This document shows, in pieces, positions 18,300 to 26,834 of a stretch of 44,122 nt of DNA. Each line of letters opens with the position of its first letter. The stretch's first letter is position 1. Made by a program: the position numbers and the translations under genes. The notes beneath the pieces were generated by a model, which had not been told where the DNA came from, made no database searches, and saw only the letters and a program-made list of their open reading frames with translations. Source of the DNA: an uncultured Lachnospiraceae bacterium (GTDB lineage: Bacteria; Bacillota; Clostridia; Lachnospirales; Lachnospiraceae). The stretch lies in contig CANOVJ010000029.1 of the NCBI GenBank assembly GCA_947570615.1, positions 1 to 44,122 of the forward strand, in the 5' to 3' direction.

Positions 18300-19277
18300 T
18301 CAGGTGGTCCCCCTCTCCACCAGCGTCACCGGCAGAACCGTGCGGCTGGGCACCATCTCCCCCGCCCTGGCGGAAGCGATCAGGGAAACCGCCAGGTGAG
18401 CCATCTCCCTGACCGGCTGATGAATGGTGGTGATTCCCGGCGTAGTCAGTGAGGCGATGCGGGTGTCGTCGAAGCCCACCACCTTCATCTGTCCGGGAAT
18501 GGAAATGTTCCTTCTGCTGCACGCCTGGATCACCTGTGCGGCGATCACGTCGCTTCCGGCGAAAATCCCGTCCACCCCGGAACAGGCGTCCAGCTCCTGC
18601 TCTATCAGCTCCCCGTACTCCAGCGTGTCATAGATCCGGGGATCTATGGGAACCTCCCAGTATTCCACCCCATTTTCCCGGCAGACTCCCCGAAAGCCCT
18701 CCACACGCTGATCCGCGGGCATCCCCATTCCTCTTACGCCTGTAAAGGCCAGCAGTCTTTTGCACCCCTTCCCGATAAGATGCCTTGCCGCAAGCCTGCC
18801 GCCCTGGAAATTATCGCACTCCACTGCCGAGGTGCCATGCTCCATAAAACGCTCCATGGTAATCAGCGGGCTTCCGCCATTGCTGAACACCTCCGTTCTT
18901 ACATGGCCGGAGCAAAGGATGATCCCCGCCACCCTGTTTCCGTTACAGATATCCAGATATTCTTCCGTCCTGCTCTCCCGCCCCTTGGACTTAAAAACCA
19001 GCAGCCGGTAATGCGCCTCACAGGCGGCATCGTCCAGATGGCTCAGAAGCATTGAAAAATAAGGATGATCCAGATGAGGCATAATGACTCCGATGGTGTT
19101 GGAGGAGCGCCTTGACAGGGCCCTGGCCATCTCATTGGGCTGGTAATTCAGCTTTTTCATGGCCTCATTCACCTTTTCCACCGTCTTCTCACTGATATAA
19201 CCTCTCTTGTTCAGCACTCTGGAGACGGTGGTAACGGAAAGCCCCGTCTCCCTCGCCACATCCTTCAAAGTCGCCAT
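18300..19277 (-). CDS. LacI-family transcriptional regulator
   Basis: 325 residues. The N-terminal helix-turn-helix (about 1-50) reads MATLKDVARETGLSVTTVSR with the hinge-helix region around LNYQPNEMARALS. The rest is a periplasmic-binding-protein-like sugar sensor. It lies 81 bp downstream of the double glycosidase gene on the same strand, last in the sugar locus, so it probably represses this locus until an oligosaccharide or its product binds. No obvious operator palindrome could be pinned upstream of the operon. The ribosome binding site is weak (AGGATAAGG). Confidence 0.92.
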   Translation of the reverse strand: MATLKDVARETGLSVTTVSRVLNKRGYISEKTVEKVNEAMKKLNYQPNEMARALSRRSSNTIGVIMPHLDHPYFSMLLSHLDDAACEAHYRLLVFKSKGRESRTEEYLDICNGNRVAGIILCSGHVRTEVFSNGGSPLITMERFMEHGTSAVECDNFQGGRLAARHLIGKGCKRLLAFTGVRGMGMPADQRVEGFRGVCRENGVEYWEVPIDPRIYDTLEYGELIEQELDACSGVDGIFAGSDVIAAQVIQACSRRNISIPGQMKVVGFDDTRIASLTTPGITTIHQPVREMAHLAVSLIASARAGEMVPSRTVLPVTLVERGTT

Positions 19278-19358
19278 GCCTTATCCTGCCTTTTCTGTGT
19301 TTTTTTCCTGCCGGAGCCTTCTCTCCGGCTGTCAGAGCTTTCCGCCCCTGCCCGGCCC

Positions 19359-22300
19359 TTACGCCTCCAGCCGGACGGAAATCGTGTGCCCCATCCCTGC
19401 GCAAGGAACGCAGTACAGATCGCCTCTCCTCTCAAAGGAAGCCGCGACGCCGTCCTGCCGGATTTCCTTCACCTTCTCCTGCGTCAGGAACGCGAATTCT
19501 CCCCCGCTCTTTGAACGGATGAGATACTCCCCTTCGCAGACTGTGATAACCTCCACGCAGGCCGCCGAAATATATTTATCCGTGATTCCAACCACGCAGA
19601 TTCCCTTCTTCTGCGGGATCAGGTGAAACAGCTCCGCATCCTTCGGGGCAAGACTGAAAGGATACACCGTATCCTGGCCGCAGAGAAACGCCTCTTTCCT
19701 TTTCCAGTCGTATACCCAGAACTTTTCCCAGGAGCGCTCTGCTCCCGAGCGGGGCTCTCCCGAACCGCATGCTCCAAAGCCTTCTGCCTCCGGAGTACGT
19801 TCCTTCGTCTGCGCGGGAAGATCCGACGCCCTAAGGCTTCCCTCCAAGGGCTGCGCCGTCTCCTTCACAGGGATAGCCGCCACATAGACCACATCCTCAT
19901 AGCGGTTATAAATTTTCAGGATACCGTTTCCGTCCTCTCCGCCCCGGGTGAGGCAGTCCAGGGTTGGCCTTGCCACATCCTGACAGCGCAGGATGGAGCC
20001 GTCCTCCAGAATCACCGGCCAGATCTGCTCCGGATCCGTGTTGCCCGCCCCGTCGCTTAAGTAGACCGGACCGCCGCTGATCAGACGGATCATCATATTC
20101 TGGCGCACATCCTCGTGGATGGACCAGACCATGTCCCAGTCGCACCAGTAAAAGCATCCATGGTAAATGGCATTATATGCGTTCTGCAGTGCATGCTCCG
20201 TAAAGCTGCCCCGCACCGTAGGGGTAAAGTCGTCGCTGTTGCGGGAGAGGGACGCGCTCTGGCGGTTCCACACATCCTCCGGGGCCATGCCCATACAGTT
20301 GATCAGATTCCCGCCGAAATTCAGATCCGCAGAGGCCTCCAGTCCCGTGTGTACCGCCCGGGCCAGCTTTCCGTAGCTGCAGCTTCCCCGGGCCGCGATG
20401 GAGAAAGAGCTCTGGCTGTCCACCTTGATAAAATCCACTCCTGCCCTTTTCAGGTAAGCGTGCCACTGATTCCAGAAGCCGAAGGCCGCCTCCGCCTGCG
20501 GCCGCACGGTCAGCTCCCCGTTAGGATAACGAGTGAGATAAGCCCCCAGCTCCTTTTCTGCCTGGGAGCCCTCCTCCACGCCGCACCAGTAGCCCTTCAC
20601 CGCCTGCCAGACGCCCACCTGCTCCACCTGATACTCCTGCTTCAGGATCCGCACGGTCTCCCCAATCCCCTTCGGGAATTTCTCCGGATCCGCGTCCAGG
20701 CCTGCCAGCGTCAGCTTCTCCTGGTTGGCCAGAGACCACCCGTCGTCGATGAGCACCCAGGCGATGGGAAGGTTCTTTTCACGGAACTCGTCCATCTTCT
20801 CAAGGATGGCCTTTTCGTTCACCTTCTGTCCCAGGGAATCCCAGGTACACCAGCCGATCTTCTCAAAAATCCCCGGGAACTTTTTCTCCCGTCGCAGCTT
20901 AAGACCCTTTCCGGTAAGCCGCAGAGCCATCTGCGCCGCATCCTCAATCAGGGCGTAAGGCTCCTTCCCCCTGGCGTAAACCAGGGCCAGATCCGACATC
21001 TGCGTCTGATTTGCCAGATTGGAGGAGAGCGTCAGACGGATCCCGCCCTCGAAGCCCTCCAGATCCGCGCGGTTCTCCTGCCCGCTCACCGCCAGGAAAA
21101 TGTGATACGTCTCCTTATCCTTCATCACCACAAGCTGGCTCCTTTTCGGGATCTGCCCATATTCCGTTCCAAAGGCCGGACGCGTCCACCACTCCTTGTG
21201 CTGATAAATGGAGACAAAGGACATCTCCCCGGTCATTGAAAGCTCCAGGGCCATCCCCTCCTGTTCCGCGAGAGCCGGCTGATATCCGAAGTAAGGCATT
21301 GCCCTGTGCAGGCCGCCCGTCATTTTCAGCGCAAGTCTGCCGTCCTCCCGGATCTTCTCCACCTTTATCTGCCCCGCCTGGCCGGAAAAACGCATCCCGT
21401 CCGACGCCTCCTTCTCCTGCCCGGATTCCTCACACGTGAGGATGTTCTCCACACCGTCCCTGGTGCGCAGGATGGCCCGGGTCAGGGTAAAGGGCTCCCG
21501 CTTTGCCTCCAGGATCACCGCCTGAAAGGGCTCCAGACACAGCCCCTTTTCATCCCGATCCAGCTTATCATAATTGTTCAGCAGCACGCTGCCCGCCTCC
21601 TTCCACTCCACCCTGCAGCCATCGCTCTGATAGTTGCAGATCACAAACAGTTTCTTTTCCCCGTCGTCTCTGGAATATGCGAATATATAAGGATATTCCT
21701 CCAAAACCGGCTGCAGCTCTCCCAGGGCCAGGACATGAAAGAACGCGGGGCTCTTTTTCAGGGCAATCAGCCTTTTGTAAAAGGAAAGAAGAGAGCCGGG
21801 ATCCTTCCGCTGGGTCTCGATATTGATCTGATCATGATCAGGATTCACCTTCATCCAGGGCGTCCCCCGGGTAAATCCTGCGCCCTCCCCGCCGTCCCAG
21901 GAAACCGGATACCGGGCGTTGTCCCGGCTCATGATCTCTATGAAGGCGTGCGCCTGCTCCTTCGAAAATCCCTCCTCCAGAGCGTACTGATACTGGCTCA
22001 GAGAGGAGCAGTCGTCATACTCCTCGATGCTGTCAAAGTGGATATTGCGCATGCCGATCTCCTGTCCCTGATAGATAAAGGGGGTTCCCCGCAGACAGAA
22101 ATACAAAACCGCCAGCATGGACGCCCCGTAGAAATTCCGGCCCTGGGGCGGAAGATAGGTATCCACCGACCGGGGCGTGTCGTGGGATTCCATGGCATTG
22201 GCAAGCCACCCCTTCGGCTGGATGGAGAGCTGGGAGGTAAAGAGCGCCCGGCGGATATCGTTGGCATCCCAATTTTCCCTCTGGCACCAGAAAAAGTTGG

Positions 22301-23183
22301 GCCCCACCAGCCCCGGCTGCAGATGACTGATCTCGAAAATCGTGGAAAAGAATCCGTCCTTAAGGGAGATAAAGGGAAGCATCTCCTCCCCCTGGGCTCC
22401 GGCCACCTCCCCCACCGTGAAGGCGTCATAATTTCCGTAGGTTCTCTCCTTCATCTCGTTCAGAAAAACCTCGATGCCCGGACGGTTCAAGGCTCCATAT
22501 TTTACAGAGACCATCCCGTCCTTTCCGTCAGGCTCATAAGAGGGAAGACCTTCCTCCTTCTTGATATAAGTGATCGCGTCCAGCCGAAATCCGCTGACGC
22601 CCTTTTCCAGCCAGAAATTCATCATCCGGTAGATCTCCCCCCGCAGGGCGGGATTTTCCCAGTTCAGGTCCGGCTGCTGTTTCGTAAACAGATGCAGATA
22701 ATACCAATCTGTTCCGGAAACCCTCTCCCAGGCGCTTCCCCCGAATATGGAGCGCCAGTTATTGGGCGGACAGCCCTCCTTCCCCTTTCGGAAATAGAAG
22801 CAGCTTCCGTACTCCCCCTGGGGATCCGCCAGCGCCCTCTGAAACCACTCGTGCCGGTCGGAGCAGTGGTTGACCACCAGGTCCATAACGACCCTGATCC
22901 CCCGCTCCCTGGCCTGATCGATCAGCCGGTACATATCCTCATTGGTTCCAAAGGCCGGATTGATCGCATAGTAATCCGAGATATCGTATCCGTTGTCACA
23001 CATGGGCGACTGGTTTACCGGGCTTAACCAGATCAGATCTATCCCCAGCTCCCTCAGATAATCCAGCTTCCCGGTAATCCCGTTCAGATCCCCGATCCCG
23101 TCTCCATTGGAATCCATGAAGCTCTTGGGGTAAATCTGATAGGCCACCGCCCCCTGCCACCACTTCATTTCTACGGATTTCAT
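19359..23183 (-). CDS. Two-domain glycosidase: GH13 glucosidase fused to GH36 raffinose-synthase-like domain
   Basis: 1274 residues with two glycosidase units. Residues 1-560 are a GH13 enzyme of the oligo-1,6-glucosidase/sucrase type: region I MDLVVNHC (100-107), nucleophile Asp202 in GFRLDAI, acid/base Glu259 in FTVGEV, and Asp335 in ESHDTPRS; QPDLNWENP is also typical. Residues about 565-1274 are a GH36 domain of the Sip1/raffinose-synthase subgroup: IGWCTWDSLG (776-785), VLIDDGW (810-816), probable nucleophile Asp922 in FIKVDSQ, RNSDDF (981-986) and CDWDMVW (1014-1020). Both catalytic sets are present. No signal peptide is seen, so it acts on imported sugar. Removing galactose from raffinose-type sugars and splitting the sucrose left would suit the pair; this is inferred. 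It follows the ABC permeases. Confidence 0.85.
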   Translation of the reverse strand: MKSVEMKWWQGAVAYQIYPKSFMDSNGDGIGDLNGITGKLDYLRELGIDLIWLSPVNQSPMCDNGYDISDYYAINPAFGTNEDMYRLIDQARERGIRVVMDLVVNHCSDRHEWFQRALADPQGEYGSCFYFRKGKEGCPPNNWRSIFGGSAWERVSGTDWYYLHLFTKQQPDLNWENPALRGEIYRMMNFWLEKGVSGFRLDAITYIKKEEGLPSYEPDGKDGMVSVKYGALNRPGIEVFLNEMKERTYGNYDAFTVGEVAGAQGEEMLPFISLKDGFFSTIFEISHLQPGLVGPNFFWCQRENWDANDIRRALFTSQLSIQPKGWLANAMESHDTPRSVDTYLPPQGRNFYGASMLAVLYFCLRGTPFIYQGQEIGMRNIHFDSIEEYDDCSSLSQYQYALEEGFSKEQAHAFIEIMSRDNARYPVSWDGGEGAGFTRGTPWMKVNPDHDQINIETQRKDPGSLLSFYKRLIALKKSPAFFHVLALGELQPVLEEYPYIFAYSRDDGEKKLFVICNYQSDGCRVEWKEAGSVLLNNYDKLDRDEKGLCLEPFQAVILEAKREPFTLTRAILRTRDGVENILTCEESGQEKEASDGMRFSGQAGQIKVEKIREDGRLALKMTGGLHRAMPYFGYQPALAEQEGMALELSMTGEMSFVSIYQHKEWWTRPAFGTEYGQIPKRSQLVVMKDKETYHIFLAVSGQENRADLEGFEGGIRLTLSSNLANQTQMSDLALVYARGKEPYALIEDAAQMALRLTGKGLKLRREKKFPGIFEKIGWCTWDSLGQKVNEKAILEKMDEFREKNLPIAWVLIDDGWSLANQEKLTLAGLDADPEKFPKGIGETVRILKQEYQVEQVGVWQAVKGYWCGVEEGSQAEKELGAYLTRYPNGELTVRPQAEAAFGFWNQWHAYLKRAGVDFIKVDSQSSFSIAARGSCSYGKLARAVHTGLEASADLNFGGNLINCMGMAPEDVWNRQSASLSRNSDDFTPTVRGSFTEHALQNAYNAIYHGCFYWCDWDMVWSIHEDVRQNMMIRLISGGPVYLSDGAGNTDPEQIWPVILEDGSILRCQDVARPTLDCLTRGGEDGNGILKIYNRYEDVVYVAAIPVKETAQPLEGSLRASDLPAQTKERTPEAEGFGACGSGEPRSGAERSWEKFWVYDWKRKEAFLCGQDTVYPFSLAPKDAELFHLIPQKKGICVVGITDKYISAACVEVITVCEGEYLIRSKSGGEFAFLTQEKVKEIRQDGVAASFERRGDLYCVPCAGMGHTISVRLEA

Positions 23184-23217
23184 CTCCCTGCCCTCCCCTT
23201 CTTATTATCTCTGTGTG

Positions 23218-23256
23218 AAACAACGGGCAGTCCGCAATGCGTGCTGCCCGTTGTTT
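23218..23256. repeat. Perfect hairpin related to the dispersed intergenic repeat
   Basis: AAACAACGGGCAG and its exact complement form a 13-bp stem around a 13-nt loop. The reverse-strand loop side reads CACGCATTGCGGA, close to the CACGCTTCGCGA core of the other repeat copies. It lies between the second permease gene and the double glycosidase gene and could act as a messenger-stability or partial termination element within the operon. Confidence 0.6.
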
Positions 23257-23289
23257 CGCCAATATCTTACTGCATTTCAAGGCCGCTTC

Positions 23290-24135
23290 TTACATCTTCA
23301 CAGCGCCTTCCGCTACCCCTGCCACGATATATTTCTGCAGGAATATGTACAGAACAACGATTGGTATAATCGTAACAAATACCGCCGGAAAAATCAACTC
23401 CCAGGGATTTCCATACTGTCCTGAGGTGAGCTTTGCGAAGTACAGCTCCAGCGTCAGGGTTCTGTACCCCTCCTGGTTACCGATCACCAGGAAAGGAAGA
23501 AGGTAGTCGTTCCATATCCACATACCGTTCAGAACAATCACCGTGACCGTCGTTCCCTTCAAAAGCGGAAAAACCACCTTAAAGAACATCTGAAACAGAT
23601 TGGCCCCGTCGATCAGCGCCGCCTCCTCCAAAGAGGCGGGAACGCTCTTTATAAAGCCGTGGTAGAGGAAAACCGACATACTCAGGCCAAAGCCCCCATA
23701 CATGATCACCAGCCCGTAAATGTTTTTGAGTCCCAGAGACTCAAACAGGCTCAGCAGAGGATACATCAGGGACTGAAAGGGAACCAGCATGGCCGCGGTA
23801 AAGCACATAAACAGGATGTTGGCCAGCACCGATTTGCTTCTCACCATTGCCCATGCGCAGAAGGAAGATACCACGATCAACAGCACAATGGAAAAGAAGG
23901 TCACCATAAACGTAATGCCCAGCGCCTCGAAGAAATGGATCTTCTCTATGGCATTGGCAATGTACTGAAAACTCCAGGACTCGGGCAGCGCCACAGGGGA
24001 GGCAATGATCTCGTTGTTTGACTTAAAAGAGTTAAAGAGCAGAAACACCAGTGGCGCCAGCGTATAGACAGCAAGCAGCACCAGAATCACATGGATCACG
24101 ATCTGGAGTGTTTTGTGGCGGGATTCCATTGACAT
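23290..24135 (-). CDS. Sugar ABC transporter permease, MalG type
   Basis: 281 residues with six predicted membrane helices. The cytoplasmic EAA loop, which contacts the ATPase, reads EEAALIDGANLFQMFFKVVFP. The N-terminus and ending are typical of CUT1-family second permeases. The ATG overlaps the stop of the first permease by one base (TAATG), showing tight coupling. No ATP-binding subunit gene is in the window, so a shared MsmK/MsmX-type ATPase encoded elsewhere is expected. Confidence 0.93.
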   Translation of the reverse strand: MSMESRHKTLQIVIHVILVLLAVYTLAPLVFLLFNSFKSNNEIIASPVALPESWSFQYIANAIEKIHFFEALGITFMVTFFSIVLLIVVSSFCAWAMVRSKSVLANILFMCFTAAMLVPFQSLMYPLLSLFESLGLKNIYGLVIMYGGFGLSMSVFLYHGFIKSVPASLEEAALIDGANLFQMFFKVVFPLLKGTTVTVIVLNGMWIWNDYLLPFLVIGNQEGYRTLTLELYFAKLTSGQYGNPWELIFPAVFVTIIPIVVLYIFLQKYIVAGVAEGAVKM

Positions 24136-25031
24136 TATAACTCCACCTCCTTTTTCTTGGTAACCGCAACCTGCGTCAGGGAGACCACTGCGATCAGGAT
24201 AAAGAATACCACCGCCTGCGCCTGCGCCAGGCCGTAATCGGGCGGGTTGGTATCCTTGGTGGTGCGCAGGATCTGCGTCGCCAGAAGCCTTGTGTTAAAG
24301 TTACCGTCCGTCAACGCCACGTTGGGATCCAGGAGCATGAAGCATTTGGACAGAGTCAGGAAAAATACGATGGTAAAGGAGGGCATGAGCATGGGCACCG
24401 TGATATTCTTAAACCGCTGCCAGACTCCCGCCCCGTCGATGGCCGCCGCCTCGGAAAGGTCTTTGGGGATATTGTTAAGGCCCGTGGTGTAGATCAGCAT
24501 CATGTAACCCGCCATCTGCCATGTCACAAGGATCACCAGCGCGAACATTGCCTTCCACCGATCCTGCAGCATATTGCAGAAGAAAGGAATACGGATCAGC
24601 CCGTTTTCTCCGAATATAAGCTGAGAGTACACGATCTCAAAAATGAACTGCCAGATATATCCAAGCGCCAGTCCGCCCAGCAGATTGGGAAGGAAATAGA
24701 TGGTCCGGTAAGCGCCCGAGCCCCTGTGCAGGGCAGTTGAGAGCAACGCCATCAGCAGGGAAACCACATTCAGGGAGATCACCGCCACAATGGTAAAGGC
24801 GATCGTATAGCCGAACGCACTTCTGAATTTGGAAGACTTAAAGACGCTGATATAATTGTCAAACCCCACAAAAGCTTCCCAGAAATGCTCTCCTCCTGCA
24901 AAATAGGTGCCTCTCCACCCGCAGAAGGAATAAATCACGCCGGTTGCAAAGGGCAGCAATATCACAAGGATAAAAAGGATTGCCGCCGGCAGCGCCAGAG
25001 GAATAAGCCGTTTTCTGTAATATCGATCCAT
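24135..25031 (-). CDS. Sugar ABC transporter permease, MalF type
   Basis: 298 residues, multi-spanning, with the EAA loop SEAAAIDGAGVWQRFKNITVP. It pairs with the MalG-type permease just downstream to form the membrane channel of a CUT1 oligosaccharide importer. The ATG at 25031 follows AAGGAG. It sits 97 bp after the binding-protein gene with a strong hairpin in the gap. Confidence 0.93.
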   Translation of the reverse strand: MDRYYRKRLIPLALPAAILFILVILLPFATGVIYSFCGWRGTYFAGGEHFWEAFVGFDNYISVFKSSKFRSAFGYTIAFTIVAVISLNVVSLLMALLSTALHRGSGAYRTIYFLPNLLGGLALGYIWQFIFEIVYSQLIFGENGLIRIPFFCNMLQDRWKAMFALVILVTWQMAGYMMLIYTTGLNNIPKDLSEAAAIDGAGVWQRFKNITVPMLMPSFTIVFFLTLSKCFMLLDPNVALTDGNFNTRLLATQILRTTKDTNPPDYGLAQAQAVVFFILIAVVSLTQVAVTKKKEVEL

Positions 25032-25071
25032 AGGTATTCTCCTTCAGGGGAAGTTGTTTTTAACCGGAACA

Positions 25072-25092
25072 CCGCCCCGCCAGGCGGGGCGG
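25072..25092 (-). promoter_or_regulatory. GC-rich intercistronic hairpin
   Basis: CCGCCCCGC pairs with GCGGGGCGG (nine pairs, very GC-rich, tight loop). It lies between the binding-protein and permease genes and has no U-run. Such hairpins commonly protect the 3' end of binding-protein messenger and let the binding protein outnumber the permeases. That role is inferred here. Confidence 0.55.
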
Positions 25093-25128
25093 CGTCTGAA
25101 GGCTTCTTCGCAGAGCCGTTAAAGCCGG

Positions 25129-26709
25129 TTATTCGATGCCGCCGGACTCGCACCAGCTGCTCACAACGAAATCGGCGATATCCGTGTAAGCGCTCTCGGG
25201 CCACTCGGCATTGTTTACATAATTTTCAAGCATCTGCAGACCAAATACATTGGTTGCCCATCCGCTGGGACATCCCGCGTAAGCGTCAGGAATTGTCTGA
25301 CCGTCCTGTACGTAGGAAAGAATGCAGTCGCCCAGGCAGTAGCCGGAGCTGGTCTTTGCAGGATCCGCGTTATAAGGGATAAAGGACATTTCCTCAACGA
25401 TGTACTTCATGCCCTCCTCGGTGGTGTTCAGCCATGCCAGGAATTCCTCTGCGGCTGCGCGCTCGGAATCGCTTACCTTCTCATTGATCACATAGTACAT
25501 GGATACAAATACCGGGATGGAACTGTTTAAGTGATCCACAGTAAGTCCGTTCGCCGTGATATCGCTCTGCTCAAGATCAAGCTTGATGGGCAGGAAGGTC
25601 ATGGTATCGGCAATCTCCGGATTGGCGTCGCAGAGCTGAATGTAGCACCAGTTCCCCTGCTTGATAAAGATGGCCTCGCCGTTTGCAAAGGTGGCGATGG
25701 ACTGGTCATAACCATTGATCGTGGAGCTGATCAGCTCAGGGCCCCTGGCGGTGGTCGCATGGGAAGTCTTTAAATCCAGCAGCTTTGCATATGCCTCGAA
25801 AGCGCCCTTTCCGGCTTCGAGCTGTTCCCTTGTAGCGTTGGCAGCGGCAAGAGAATTTTCAAACACTGCGTCGATGGCGATGTTAATCATGTGATCGCCA
25901 TACGTCCATTTCTCGGCTCCCGCCACGGAGAATACCCCTTTCAGGTTCTCGGCAAGCCCGCTCTTTTCCTGGAAAGCGAAGGATTTTCCGCTCAGCACAA
26001 CATCGCTGGCAGAACCGTTTTTGATGTACTCGTCCATCGCCAGGATCATCGCCTCAAACTCAGCATAGGTAGCGGTTTTGTAGGCCTCAATGAAAGCGTC
26101 CACCTGATCTGCCCCGAAAAGCGCCTCAAGCATCCTTGTGTCAACGATGTATCCGTATCCCTCAATGTTGTAAGGGATGCCGTAGCTTGTCTGTCCGTCT
26201 CTGGTGAGCCGGAAGCTCTCAGGAATTCCCTGGGCCAGACCGATGAAATCCTCATTGGTGGCTTTGGAGAGATCCATGGCATAGCCGCCCTCCACGAACT
26301 CAAGCAGAGTCTGAGCATTCTGTACGGTGAAAATGCCGGGCATATGATCAGAATTTAATTCCGCACGCAGAAGCTCCGTGCTGTCCGTACCTGATCCCAG
26401 AGTGAAAAGCTTTACCTTCTTGCCGGTGCTGGCTGAGTAAGCGTCCACCGCCGCCTGCAGCGCGTCCGCAATCTCGCCCTTTCCGTTGAAAATGTAGAGA
26501 TCATAATCTCCATCATCCGAGGGCACCTGGGCCTGCTCTGAGCCGCCATCCGTCCCCTCCGTTGTTTCGGTCTCCGCGGCAGAACTGTCCGACCCGGAAT
26601 CACCTGATCCGGAATCGCCGGATGAAGAACCGCCGTTCCCACCGCACGCTGCCAGCGACGTTACCAGTAAGCTTGTCGCCAGAATCATTGCCAGTTTCTT
26701 GAATCGCAT
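25129..26709 (-). CDS. Sugar ABC transporter substrate-binding lipoprotein
   Basis: 526 residues. The signal sequence ends in the lipobox LLVTSLAAC, so the cysteine is lipid-modified and the protein is tethered outside the membrane. A Gly/Ser/Asp/Glu-rich linker (about 23-60) precedes a family 1-type solute-binding fold. The ATG at 26709 follows AAGGAGG; the longer frame adds only unrelated residues. It should deliver an oligosaccharide to the two permeases downstream. At 526 residues it is longer than the 420-450 usual for the family. The linked double glycosidase suggests an alpha-linked galacto- or gluco-oligosaccharide ligand. Confidence 0.92.
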   Translation of the reverse strand: MRFKKLAMILATSLLVTSLAACGGNGGSSSGDSGSGDSGSDSSAAETETTEGTDGGSEQAQVPSDDGDYDLYIFNGKGEIADALQAAVDAYSASTGKKVKLFTLGSGTDSTELLRAELNSDHMPGIFTVQNAQTLLEFVEGGYAMDLSKATNEDFIGLAQGIPESFRLTRDGQTSYGIPYNIEGYGYIVDTRMLEALFGADQVDAFIEAYKTATYAEFEAMILAMDEYIKNGSASDVVLSGKSFAFQEKSGLAENLKGVFSVAGAEKWTYGDHMINIAIDAVFENSLAAANATREQLEAGKGAFEAYAKLLDLKTSHATTARGPELISSTINGYDQSIATFANGEAIFIKQGNWCYIQLCDANPEIADTMTFLPIKLDLEQSDITANGLTVDHLNSSIPVFVSMYYVINEKVSDSERAAAEEFLAWLNTTEEGMKYIVEEMSFIPYNADPAKTSSGYCLGDCILSYVQDGQTIPDAYAGCPSGWATNVFGLQMLENYVNNAEWPESAYTDIADFVVSSWCESGGIE

Positions 26710-26834
26710 TTTTTCATACCTCCTTGTTTTCCTGTGCGGCCGCTCCCCGCATGCTTCCATGAAAACCGCCGCCGTTTGTTTTTCGGCTTTATATTATGCT
26801 GTTTTCATGTGACAGTCTGAATCTGCGCAAACTG

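Noticed and set aside
19310-19329. Hairpin GCCGGAG/CTCCGGC between the double glycosidase and LacI genes as a terminator
   Set aside because: On the minus strand it is followed by A-rich rather than U-rich RNA, so it would not terminate the operon transcript.
20115-21239. Long plus-strand frames opposite the double glycosidase (also 21306-23027)
   Set aside because: Biased composition with many His, Leu, Arg and Pro, no family motif, and fully covered by the well-supported minus-strand gene.
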